From assembly GCA_045544655.1 (NCBI GenBank), contig JAZPZL010000195.1, forward strand, positions 1 to 8,292: a DNA stretch of 8,292 bases. The letters run 5' to 3'. This stretch comes from RGIG5579 sp045544655 (lineage in GTDB: Bacteria; Bacillota; Clostridia; Oscillospirales; SIG627). Below, piece by piece: positions 1-6,648 of this stretch. Position numbers and translations under genes: made by a program. Numbering within the stretch: position 1 is the stretch's first letter; the number at the start of each line of letters is the position of its first letter. The notes under the pieces are model-generated. The model was not told the origin of the DNA. It was given only the letters and a program-made list of their open reading frames with translations, and ran no database searches.

Positions 1-229
1 CATCAGCAGATACCTGGAGGTTACCGAAGAATATCTGGAGGATGCAAAGCCCGAGGAAGCCGACCCCACGGAAACCGTAGGCGCTCTTGATTCCGAAAAA
101 GAGGAAACGGAAATCGACGAAGGCGGAAAGGAAAAGGACAAGGGCTTTTCTCCCCTGTATCTGGCTCCCATCATCGCCGCCGTGATCGTAGGCATCATCG
201 GCATCTTCGTAAAGAAAAAGAAAAGCTAA
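1..229 (+). CDS. 3' end of a membrane-anchored protein of unknown function (partial)
   Basis: Only the last 75 codons are in the window, read from base 2 and ending at TAA 227-229. The visible part starts with a charged, Glu-rich stretch (about residues 1-48 of the fragment, with many E, D and K), which looks like an extracytoplasmic linker or stalk. One hydrophobic segment follows (about fragment residues 52-70, core APIIAAVIVGIIGIFV), then a KKKKS tail. This layout is that of a C-terminal membrane anchor with a short basic cytoplasmic tail, so the missing N-terminal part is probably exported; that is an inference. I see no LPXTG-type sortase signal before the hydrophobic stretch. Nothing in the fragment identifies a family. 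The gene is convergent with the DUF1934 gene and ends just before the terminator at 238-275. Confidence 0.8.
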   Translation, partial: ISRYLEVTEEYLEDAKPEEADPTETVGALDSEKEETEIDEGGKEKDKGFSPLYLAPIIAAVIVGIIGIFVKKKKS

Positions 230-237
230 AAAAAGAG

Positions 238-275
238 AATGCGATAGAATCAAGCTTGATTCTATCGCATTTTTT
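238..275. terminator. Bidirectional rho-independent terminator (perfect palindrome)
   Basis: Bases 239-254 and 255-270 are exact reverse complements (16-base arms), and the A-T pair 238/271 extends the match to 34 bases. On the plus strand the hairpin runs into six T (270-275). On the minus strand it is followed by TCTC and then seven T, so it can stop transcription from both convergent genes. The plus-strand T-run overlaps the TAA of the DUF1934 gene (274-276), and only 44 bases separate the two stop codons. Confidence 0.9.
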
Positions 276-843
276 ACGCTTCAAGGACCCAAAGGGAAAG
301 GTCGATCTCGTTCCGCTCCACCACGGTTCCGCGGATCTCCACGGAGTATTCCACGAAAAGCCTTCCCGCCGTATCCCCCACTTCAAATTCCAGCCTGTGG
401 GTGTGCATGACCACCGAGGGAACGTTGGTCTCGGTTCCGTATTCGCAGACCTGCCGCGTCCCCCTGCGGAAGATCATACAGGTGCGCACGTCTCCTCTGC
501 GGAGCAGCACCACCGATCCGTCGGGTACCAGGCAAAAGGTGGTCAGACAGCCCTCCAGCCCCGTGATCTCCGAATCCTCGTAGCTGATGCGAACCGTTCC
601 GTCCTCCGTCTTTTCCACAACGCCGTAGGAATTCAGCACCGATTCGTTTGGCTCGGGAGCATCCGGCTCCATATAAAGAGCTTCTCCCTCCCGATCGGAG
701 GCGTCTGTTTCAAAAAGCTCCTCAGGCAAAACGCCGTCCGCCTCCACCTGCTCCCAGAATTCCTCTGCGTTCCGCGGGGAAAACTCCTGCTCCAAAACGG
801 AGCGGCGGATACTTTTTACTTCAATTTTACACCTTTGTTTCAT
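274..843 (-). CDS. DUF1934 (YwiB-like) protein with an acidic insertion
   Basis: A 189-residue protein, ATG at 843-841. Residues 86-180 match my memory of the DUF1934 family, a small calycin-like beta-barrel of Bacillota: ISYEDSEITGLEG (86-98), then alternating strands with VVLLRRGDVRTCMIFRRG (111-128) and a closing FVEYSVEI strand. The biochemical role of the family is not known to me. A first strand, KIEVKSIR (6-13), is separated from this core by roughly 55-60 residues rich in Glu and Asp (about 22-80), which most family members (about 140 residues) lack. There is no signal peptide or membrane helix, so it should be cytoplasmic. The start overlaps the end of the transporter gene by 17 bases, with AGAGGA six to eight bases before the ATG, which suggests translational coupling. 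DUF1934 genes often sit near argS; that is not the case here. Confidence 0.82.
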   Translation of the reverse strand: MKQRCKIEVKSIRRSVLEQEFSPRNAEEFWEQVEADGVLPEELFETDASDREGEALYMEPDAPEPNESVLNSYGVVEKTEDGTVRISYEDSEITGLEGCLTTFCLVPDGSVVLLRRGDVRTCMIFRRGTRQVCEYGTETNVPSVVMHTHRLEFEVGDTAGRLFVEYSVEIRGTVVERNEIDLSLWVLEA

Positions 844-2044
844 CCGTTTTCCTCTTCAAAAATCGGTCGTAAGGCAAAGAGACAAAAACGCCCGCCACCA
901 TCAGTCCGAACCATACCAAAATCAGATTTTCCCAGCCGATGCCGTCCACCGCGTTGTCAAAGATCTTATTGGCGGCACTGGCGGACATATAGCTGATAAA
1001 ATCCAGAAAGCCGGTCGCGCCGGAAACCATTCCCGTATCCCGAAGACCGGGGCAATAGCGGCTCCACATAATGGAGGAGGCGCAGTTGGAGCAGAGAATG
1101 GCAAGGATCAGAAGCACCGCGTTGACCATAGGCGTTTTCACCAGATACACGGTGAAAAAGCACACCGTCGCGCAGCAAAAGGGGATCAGCACTGCCCGAT
1201 CCAAGGAGTGTCCCAAACGCTCGTAAAGACCGACGGCAATAAAGGGAGAAAAGCTGAGCACCACGGTTGCCGCCGAGTAGATGAGGGCGCTGTCCTTCTC
1301 GGAAAAATGCAAATATCCGTTGGCATAGCTGGAAAGCCAATAGACCACCGTGGTACGAACCACGCCGGTGAGAATGGAAACGAAGGTGAATTTAACGATC
1401 TTGTGCTTGATCAGCACACGGATCCCCTCCAGACCGTCACCTCTTACGGGTCTGTATTTGCCGTAGGTCACCAGCCCCTTTTTTTCAAATACGGTAAAGA
1501 CCGTGAAGCACACCACACCCATGAGCATCAGAAAGCCGGAGCTGACCGCAAAGGCGATCCGCCAGATCAAAAACGCTACCACCAAGCCTGCCAGGGGCGT
1601 TCCGCAGAAGGAGGAAAAGGTGTAGCCCAAACTGCAGCGCGGCGCGTAGATCGGCTCCGTATTCTCCGCAACCACACGGGTCATAGGTCCGTAGATCATA
1701 GACAGAAAATAACCGGAGGCGGCGTAGGCAATATAAGAGGGTACAATGGCTCCCCCCGCAAGAGAAAAAGCACCGTGGCAAACGCCTGCCATAAAAAGAC
1801 CGATGCTGATCATATACTTTGCAGAAACGTAATTGCCGATGTAGCCGTTGATCAGCTGACCGCAGGCATAGACGATAAAGTAAATGGATGCCATATTGGT
1901 GGTAGCCTCTCGGGTAAAATCCCCCATCTCCACCATACCGGGAACCGAGGGACCCAGAATATTTTTGGCAAAATAGACCGCCAGATAAGAAAGGGAACAC
2001 ATCGTTCCGATGAGTATGGCTTTTTTCGCCGCTTTGCTGATCAT
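827..2044 (-). CDS. MFS transporter, OPA (organophosphate antiporter)-like
   Basis: A 405-residue polytopic membrane protein with about 12 hydrophobic segments in two halves. A hydrophilic basic loop (around residues 188-216, containing EKKGLVTYGKYRPVRGDG) separates the halves, as in the major facilitator superfamily. The first helix region (YLAVYFAKNILGPSVPGM, about 20-37) and the following GQLINGYIGNYVSAK loop resemble the Y..(R/K)N....P layout and helix 2-3 loop of GlpT/UhpT-type OPA transporters. The substrate cannot be read from sequence. I place the start at ATG 2044-2042, preceded by GAAAGGAG at an 8-base spacing. An in-frame TTG at 2062-2060 would add six residues, but it lies before the Shine-Dalgarno sequence and almost at the predicted transcript start. 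First gene of a two-gene operon with DUF1934. Confidence 0.85.
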   Translation of the reverse strand: MISKAAKKAILIGTMCSLSYLAVYFAKNILGPSVPGMVEMGDFTREATTNMASIYFIVYACGQLINGYIGNYVSAKYMISIGLFMAGVCHGAFSLAGGAIVPSYIAYAASGYFLSMIYGPMTRVVAENTEPIYAPRCSLGYTFSSFCGTPLAGLVVAFLIWRIAFAVSSGFLMLMGVVCFTVFTVFEKKGLVTYGKYRPVRGDGLEGIRVLIKHKIVKFTFVSILTGVVRTTVVYWLSSYANGYLHFSEKDSALIYSAATVVLSFSPFIAVGLYERLGHSLDRAVLIPFCCATVCFFTVYLVKTPMVNAVLLILAILCSNCASSIMWSRYCPGLRDTGMVSGATGFLDFISYMSASAANKIFDNAVDGIGWENLILVWFGLMVAGVFVSLPYDRFLKRKTDETKV

Positions 2045-2063
2045 AAATCCCACTCCTTTCAAA

Positions 2064-2099
2064 CAGAAAAAGTATACCCCTATTTCCGAGAAAAGTCAA
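2064..2099 (-). promoter_or_regulatory. Sigma-A promoter for the MFS-DUF1934 operon
   Basis: Read on the minus strand, TTGACT (2099-2094) and TATACT (2076-2071) are separated by exactly 17 bases, close to the sigma-A consensus. Transcription should start near 2064, leaving a leader of about 20 bases that contains the ribosome binding site GAAAGGAG and little else. This supports the ATG at 2044 as the true start. Confidence 0.8.
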
Positions 2100-2108
2100 C
2101 GGCGACGG

Positions 2109-2144
2109 TTGAAAATCTCCAAGTTTTGTGTTATACTATCATTT
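2109..2144 (+). promoter_or_regulatory. Sigma-A promoter for the topB operon, with extended -10
   Basis: TTGAAA (2109-2114) and TATACT (2132-2137) are separated by 17 bases, and TGT directly before the -10 box gives an extended -10 element. The start should be near 2144, giving a leader of about 33 bases to the topB ATG. It is divergent from the transporter promoter, with nine bases between the two -35 boxes. A short inverted repeat (ATACTA 2133-2138 / TAGTAT 2144-2149) overlaps the -10 box and start site. Confidence 0.8.
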
Positions 2145-2176
2145 AGTATGGAAAACTATCGGAAAGGAGACGGCCC

Positions 2177-4270
2177 ATGACCCTGATCATTGCGGAAAAG
2201 CCAAGCCTTGCGCGAAATATTGCCGCCGCCATCGGTACCCTGCAAAAGCGCCGCGGGTATCTGGAAGGCGAAGGCTACGTAGTCACCTGGGCGTTCGGTC
2301 ACCTCTTTTCCCTTTGCGATATTGAGGATTACACGGGCAAGACCTCCACGGGCAAGTGGAGTATGGAAAATATTCCCTGCTTTCCCGAAGCCTTCCGCTG
2401 GGGCCTCCGCCACGACAAGGAGGGAAAGGTGGACAGCGGCGTGCGGGAGCAGTTTGAGACCGTGAAAAGTCTTTGCCACCGGGAGGATATTGACGCCATC
2501 GTCAACGCGGGAGACGCAGATCGGGAGGGTGAGATCATCGTCCGCCTCATTCTGCAGCACGCGGGCGAGCTTTCCAAGCCCCTTTTTCGCTTGTGGCTCC
2601 CCGATCAGACTCCCGAGACCGTTCGCGCCGCCCTGGCGGATCTGAAGGGTGAGAAGGAATACGACAATCTTGCCGCAGAAGGCTTTGCAAGAACCTATAT
2701 CGACTGGCTGTACGGTGTAAACCTGACCCGCTTTGCCACCTTGAAAAGCGGAACCCTGCTTCGGGTAGGCAGAGTCATAGTTCCCATCGTCAAAGCCATT
2801 TACGATCGGGATATGGCAATCGAAAATTTCAAGCCCGAGCTGTACTTTGCCGTCGTGGGCAAGGGCGAGGGCGAAGACGGCATCGAGGTCCAGAGCAAAA
2901 AGAAATTCTCCAAGGATGAAAAAACAAAGGCAGAAAAGTGGGCAGAGGCGCTGAACGGCGTTCCCACCGTGGTCAAGAGTCGGAAAAGCAAGAAGGATAA
3001 GCTGAATCCGGGCAAGCTCTATTCCCTCTCCAAGCTGCAAAACGCCTTGGGAAAGAAATACAAAATGCCTATGGACGATTCCCTGCGGATCGTGCAGGCT
3101 TTGTACGAAAAGGGCTTCGTGACCTATCCCCGTACCAATTCCGAATATCTTGCCACGGCGGAAAAGGACAAGATGAAGACCATCATCAAAAATCTGGCGG
3201 GCATCGGTTATCCCGTGGTCTTTAAGGACAAAAAGACCATCTTCGATGATTCCAAGATCGAGTCTCACTCCGCCTTGACTCCCACCTTCAAGATCCCCTC
3301 CAAGGAAGCCCTTTCCGAGGAAGAAAAAAAGGTGTATCAGATGATCCTGCGCCGCTTCGTGGCGGTATTCTGCTCGGAGGAATGTATCTGCCGGAAAACC
3401 GAATTGGTGCTGGCGGCAGGTGAGCTGGAGGAATTCACCCTCAAGGGAAATATCATTCTGGAAAAGGGCTGGACCCGCTTTGACGATTCCACCCGCAACG
3501 ACAAGGTCATTCCCGATTACAAGGTGGGAGACGTGGTTGCCATCACCTACTCCATCAAGGAAAAGGAGACCTCTCCCCCCAAGCACTACACCATCGAGAC
3601 CCTGAACAATTACCTGAAAAACCCCTTCCGTGAGGAAAAGGCGAAGGCGGAAGAGGAGGAAACGGACGATGCGGAGGAATACCGCGCTATGTTCGAGGGC
3701 TTGGAGCTGGGCACCGAGGCGACCCGCACGGGGATCATTGAAAACGCCCGCAATTCCAATTACATTCAGCTGAAAAAGGACGTATACACCATTCTGCCCG
3801 ACGGCAAATACCTCATCGAGCAGTTATCCCTTATGGGAATTTCTATGGATAAATTCAAGACCGCCACCACGGGCAAGGCGCTGAAGCAAGTCTTCCGCGG
3901 AGAGCTGCAGGTGGACGGCGCGGTGGACATTGCCAAGGAGGAGATCCGCTCCGTTTTCGAACTGGGCGGTGAGGGCAGTGACTTCGATATCGGCTTTTAC
4001 GGAGACTCGGTGGGAAAATGCCCCTTATGCGGTTCAGACGTGGTCAAGGGAAAATATTCCTACGGTTGTCGCGGCTACAAGGACGGGTGCAAATTCCGCA
4101 TCAATCTTTCCATCTGCCGCAGGGCGATCCCCATCCATCAGGCGCGCAAGCTCCTTGCCGAAGGGATCACCGACCCCCTTTCCGGCTTTATCTCCCCTCG
4201 CACGGGGAACGCCTTCGATGCAAGACTTCGCCTGGAGGACGGCAAAGCCGTGTTCGATTTTAACAAGTAA
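2177..4270 (+). CDS. topB: DNA topoisomerase III (type IA)
   Basis: A 697-residue type IA topoisomerase that cuts one strand, passes another through the gap and rejoins it; it acts on negatively supercoiled or single-stranded DNA and helps resolve replication and recombination intermediates. The N-terminal TOPRIM domain begins IIAEKPS (E7, K8) and has DADREGE with D113, D115 and E117. The active-site tyrosine is Y317 in TYPRTNSEYL. The conserved HSALTPT is at 364-370, and LGTEATRTGIIE (511-522) matches the topo III GLGTxATR motif. Four cysteines (C615, C618, C631, C638) form a likely C-terminal zinc ribbon. Length is normal for TopB. The usual VGRVQTP motif reads VGRVIVP (197-203), a change at a normally conserved Gln. 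AAAGGAG lies 7 bases before the ATG. First gene of a rightward operon; 63 bases without a clear terminator separate it from the desulfurase gene. Confidence 0.95.
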   Translation: MTLIIAEKPSLARNIAAAIGTLQKRRGYLEGEGYVVTWAFGHLFSLCDIEDYTGKTSTGKWSMENIPCFPEAFRWGLRHDKEGKVDSGVREQFETVKSLCHREDIDAIVNAGDADREGEIIVRLILQHAGELSKPLFRLWLPDQTPETVRAALADLKGEKEYDNLAAEGFARTYIDWLYGVNLTRFATLKSGTLLRVGRVIVPIVKAIYDRDMAIENFKPELYFAVVGKGEGEDGIEVQSKKKFSKDEKTKAEKWAEALNGVPTVVKSRKSKKDKLNPGKLYSLSKLQNALGKKYKMPMDDSLRIVQALYEKGFVTYPRTNSEYLATAEKDKMKTIIKNLAGIGYPVVFKDKKTIFDDSKIESHSALTPTFKIPSKEALSEEEKKVYQMILRRFVAVFCSEECICRKTELVLAAGELEEFTLKGNIILEKGWTRFDDSTRNDKVIPDYKVGDVVAITYSIKEKETSPPKHYTIETLNNYLKNPFREEKAKAEEEETDDAEEYRAMFEGLELGTEATRTGIIENARNSNYIQLKKDVYTILPDGKYLIEQLSLMGISMDKFKTATTGKALKQVFRGELQVDGAVDIAKEEIRSVFELGGEGSDFDIGFYGDSVGKCPLCGSDVVKGKYSYGCRGYKDGCKFRINLSICRRAIPIHQARKLLAEGITDPLSGFISPRTGNAFDARLRLEDGKAVFDFNK

Positions 4271-4333
4271 GCCCGTTCCTTCTTTAAAAAAAGAAACCGA
4301 AGAAACTTTCATTCCTAAAAGGATTATAACCTT

Positions 4334-5446
4334 ATGATTTATTTTGATAATTCGGCATCCAGCCCCATGAGCGAAGGGGTTTTGGCTGTTATGCGTGAGG
4401 AATTGGCGCATTTTGCCAACCCCTCCTCCCTCCACCGTCTGGGCTTTGAAGCAGAGCAAAGGCTGAAAAAAGCGCGGGAGCAGGTGGCAAAGAGCATCGG
4501 CTCACTCCCCGAGGAGATCTTTTTCACCTCCGGCGGTACGGAAGCGGATAACCTTGCCATTTTCGGGGCGGTGCAAAAGCTTCGCCGTCGCGGAAACCGC
4601 ATCCTCACCACCGATTCCGAGCATCCCGCCGTTGCAAACTGTATGAACGCCCTGGAAAGCGAGGGCTTCGAGGTGATCCGCCTCTCCACCCGCGGCGGCG
4701 CGCTGAACCCCGCTGAGATCGCCGAGGCTGCAAACGATAAGACCATCCTCGCCGCCGTGATGCATACCAACAACGAAACCGGCGCCGTGTACGATCTTGC
4801 TACCCTCTCCCGACTGGTAAAGGCAAAAAGCCCCTTTGCCCTCGTCTTTTCCGACGGTGTGCAAGGCTACCTGAAAAGTCCCATCATCCCAAGTGCCTTA
4901 GGCTTGGATCTCCTTTCCCTCTCTGCCCATAAGATCTGCGGTCCCAAGGGCGTGGGCGCACTCTACGTGAAAAAAGGAACGAATCTTCCCCCCCGCATTT
5001 ACGGCGGAGGTCAGGAAAAGGGTCTGCGCTCCGGTACGGAAAACCTCCCCGGCATCGTCGCCTTCGGCAAGGCGGCGGAGGAAGGCAAGGCAGTCTTTGA
5101 GGAAGGCTGTAAAAGAATGAGCGCCCTGCGGGAGATCATCAAAGCAGAGCTTGCGGGTGACAATCGCATCTCCTTCAACGAGGCGAAAAAAACCTCCTGC
5201 CATATCCTGTCTATGACGGTGCGCTCTCTCCGCTCCGAAATACTTCTCCACATGCTCAGCGAAAAAGAGGTCTTCGTTTCCTCGGGCAGTGCCTGCTCCT
5301 CCCATTCGGGAAAGAGTCCCGTTCTGCAAAACTTCGGTCTGAACCAAAAAGACGGTGACAGCACCGTGCGACTTTCCTTTTCAAGACTCAATACGGAGGA
5401 GGAGGCAAGGGAATTTTGCCGCATCCTTCGAGAAATCATAAGGTGA
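4334..5446 (+). CDS. nifZ: Cysteine desulfurase, NifS/IscS family (NifZ-type partner of ThiI)
   Basis: A 370-residue pyridoxal-phosphate enzyme that removes sulfur from L-cysteine, leaving alanine and a persulfide on its own cysteine. Visible family motifs are NPSSLH (29-34), TSGGTEADNLAI (65-76), H97 in SEHPAV, HTNNETGAV (144-152), SDGVQ (173-177, cofactor-contacting D174 and Q177), SAHK with PLP lysine K200, RSGTEN (232-237) and the catalytic loop SSGSACSSHSG with C321. The class I-type long Cys loop (SGSACSS) supports a NifS/IscS rather than a SufS assignment. thiI starts four bases downstream and no iscU, scaffold or iscR is nearby, so the likely job is supplying sulfur for tRNA thiolation, as described for Bacillus subtilis NifZ with ThiI. 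A general Fe-S cluster role cannot be excluded. AAAAGGA is 10 bases before the ATG. The specific gene name rests on context. Confidence 0.93.
   Translation: MIYFDNSASSPMSEGVLAVMREELAHFANPSSLHRLGFEAEQRLKKAREQVAKSIGSLPEEIFFTSGGTEADNLAIFGAVQKLRRRGNRILTTDSEHPAVANCMNALESEGFEVIRLSTRGGALNPAEIAEAANDKTILAAVMHTNNETGAVYDLATLSRLVKAKSPFALVFSDGVQGYLKSPIIPSALGLDLLSLSAHKICGPKGVGALYVKKGTNLPPRIYGGGQEKGLRSGTENLPGIVAFGKAAEEGKAVFEEGCKRMSALREIIKAELAGDNRISFNEAKKTSCHILSMTVRSLRSEILLHMLSEKEVFVSSGSACSSHSGKSPVLQNFGLNQKDGDSTVRLSFSRLNTEEEAREFCRILREIIR
5440..5446 (+). promoter_or_regulatory. thiI ribosome binding site overlapping the desulfurase stop codon
   Basis: AAGGTGA contains both a Shine-Dalgarno core and the TGA stop (5444-5446) of the desulfurase gene. 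The thiI ATG is at 5451. Ribosomes finishing the first gene are placed to start the second, so coupled, matched synthesis of the sulfur donor and acceptor is likely. Confidence 0.7.
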
Positions 5447-5450
5447 ATTT

Positions 5451-6629
5451 ATGGAAAAACGATCAATTTTAATGAAATACGGCGAGCTGATCCTGAAGGG
5501 CGCCAATAAAAGCTACTTTGACGCCATCCTTCTCAAGCAGATCCGCAGAAAGCTGAAGCCCCTGGGTGAATTTCGGGTATTTACCTCCCAGTCCACGGTC
5601 TTCGTGGAATCGGAGGACGATGCTCTGCTGGATCTAGCGCTCCCCGAGTTGCAGAAGGTATTCGGCGTCGTCAGCCTTTCCATCGCCTATCGGGTGGAAA
5701 AGAATATGGACGCCATTCTGGAGGCGGTGCGGGAGAAGATCGCGCCCCTGCTCATCGGCGCGCCCTCCTTTAAGGCGGATGCCAGACGAAGCGATAAGAA
5801 ATTTGCTCTGAAATCTCCCGAGATCTGCCGTGAGGTGGGCGGATGCATTCTGAGGACCCTGGGCAAAAACGCTCCCAAGGTAGACGTGCACAATCCCGCC
5901 GAGGTGGTCTGGGTAGAGATCCGCGAGGATTACGCCTACGTTCACGCAGGCAAGCTTCCCGGTGCGGGCGGTATGCCCTACGGCACCTCGGGCAGAGCGC
6001 TCCTTCTCTTGTCCGGCGGTATTGATTCCCCCGTTGCGGGATACCGTATGGCAAAGCGAGGCGCCTTCATCGACGCGCTTCACTTCGAGTCCTTCCCCTA
6101 CACCTCCGAGCGCGCCAAGGAAAAGGTGGTAGACCTTGCCCGCAAGTTGTGCGCTTATACCGATACCGTCAATTTCGCCTCCATCCGACTGACCGAGATC
6201 CAGCTCGCCCTGCAGGAGGCTTGCCGGGAAGAATACTTTACCATTCTTCTGCGCAGATGTATGATGCGCCTTGCCTGCAGAGTAGCTCAGAGGCAGAAGT
6301 GCGGTGCCATCGTCACAGGGGAAAGTCTGGGTCAGGTTGCAAGTCAGACCATGGATGCCCTTCGCTGTACCGATGCCGTTGCAGATCTTCCCGTTTACAG
6401 ACCCCTCATCGGTATGGATAAGGAAGAGATCGTCCGCACCAGCCGCGAGATCGACTGCTTTGAGACCTCCATCCTCCCTTACGAGGATTGCTGTACCGTC
6501 TTTACTCCCCGTCATCCCAAGCTGAATCCCACCCTGGAGGAAGTTTTGGAGGAGGAAGCAAAGCTAAATCTCCCCGAGCTGGAGGACAAGGCGTTTGCCG
6601 CCATCGAATTTTTCCGCGTGAACCGATAA
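5451..6629 (+). CDS. thiI: tRNA 4-thiouridine synthase ThiI, rhodanese-less form
   Basis: A 392-residue cytoplasmic enzyme that adenylates U8 of tRNA and replaces its oxygen with sulfur, giving 4-thiouridine; in some bacteria it also takes part in making the thiazole of thiamine. Domain order: an N-terminal ferredoxin-like domain (about 1-60, opening ILMKYGELILKG), a THUMP RNA-binding domain (about 60-165, with FKADARRSDKKF at 107-118), and a PP-loop ATP pyrophosphatase domain from about 180 with SGGIDSP (188-194), GESLGQVASQT (290-300) and YEDCCTVF (344-351). C347/C348 are in the position of the conserved catalytic-domain cysteine. The protein ends soon after the PP-loop domain, without the C-terminal rhodanese domain of the E. 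coli enzyme (482 residues), so sulfur should come directly from the cysteine desulfurase encoded next door. No thiamine genes are visible, so the tRNA role is favoured. Confidence 0.95.
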   Translation: MEKRSILMKYGELILKGANKSYFDAILLKQIRRKLKPLGEFRVFTSQSTVFVESEDDALLDLALPELQKVFGVVSLSIAYRVEKNMDAILEAVREKIAPLLIGAPSFKADARRSDKKFALKSPEICREVGGCILRTLGKNAPKVDVHNPAEVVWVEIREDYAYVHAGKLPGAGGMPYGTSGRALLLLSGGIDSPVAGYRMAKRGAFIDALHFESFPYTSERAKEKVVDLARKLCAYTDTVNFASIRLTEIQLALQEACREEYFTILLRRCMMRLACRVAQRQKCGAIVTGESLGQVASQTMDALRCTDAVADLPVYRPLIGMDKEEIVRTSREIDCFETSILPYEDCCTVFTPRHPKLNPTLEEVLEEEAKLNLPELEDKAFAAIEFFRVNR

Positions 6630-6648
6630 TTCACAGAAAGGAATCCAA

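Noticed and set aside
150..229. Sortase (LPXTG) anchoring of the first partial protein
   Set aside because: A hydrophobic segment and basic tail are present, but no LPXTG-like motif precedes them; a plain C-terminal transmembrane anchor is simpler.
256..996. A 246-codon plus-strand frame opposite the DUF1934 gene
   Set aside because: It starts inside the terminator hairpin and is Pro, Arg and His rich; the minus-strand DUF1934 frame explains the region.
2045..2062. Upstream in-frame TTG (2062-2060) as start of the MFS protein
   Set aside because: The TTG precedes the Shine-Dalgarno sequence GAAAGGAG and lies two or so bases from the predicted transcript start; the ATG at 2044 fits both.
1208..2146. 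A 312-codon plus-strand frame opposite the MFS gene
   Set aside because: It would run through both divergent promoters and is rich in His, Gly and Arg, as expected for the antisense of a membrane protein gene; no family resemblance.
2156..3586. A 476-codon open frame on the minus strand opposite topB
   Set aside because: It is antisense to a clear topoisomerase with catalytic motifs. Its translation has no recognisable domain, and its open length follows from the codon bias of topB.
4271..4333. Possible terminator between topB and the desulfurase gene
   Set aside because: Only an AT-rich, short TTCTTT/AAAGAA repeat is present, with no GC core and no T-run, so read-through is more likely.
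5634..6515. A 293-codon minus-strand frame opposite thiI
   Set aside because: It lies wholly inside a thiI gene with intact domain motifs and has no credible homology.
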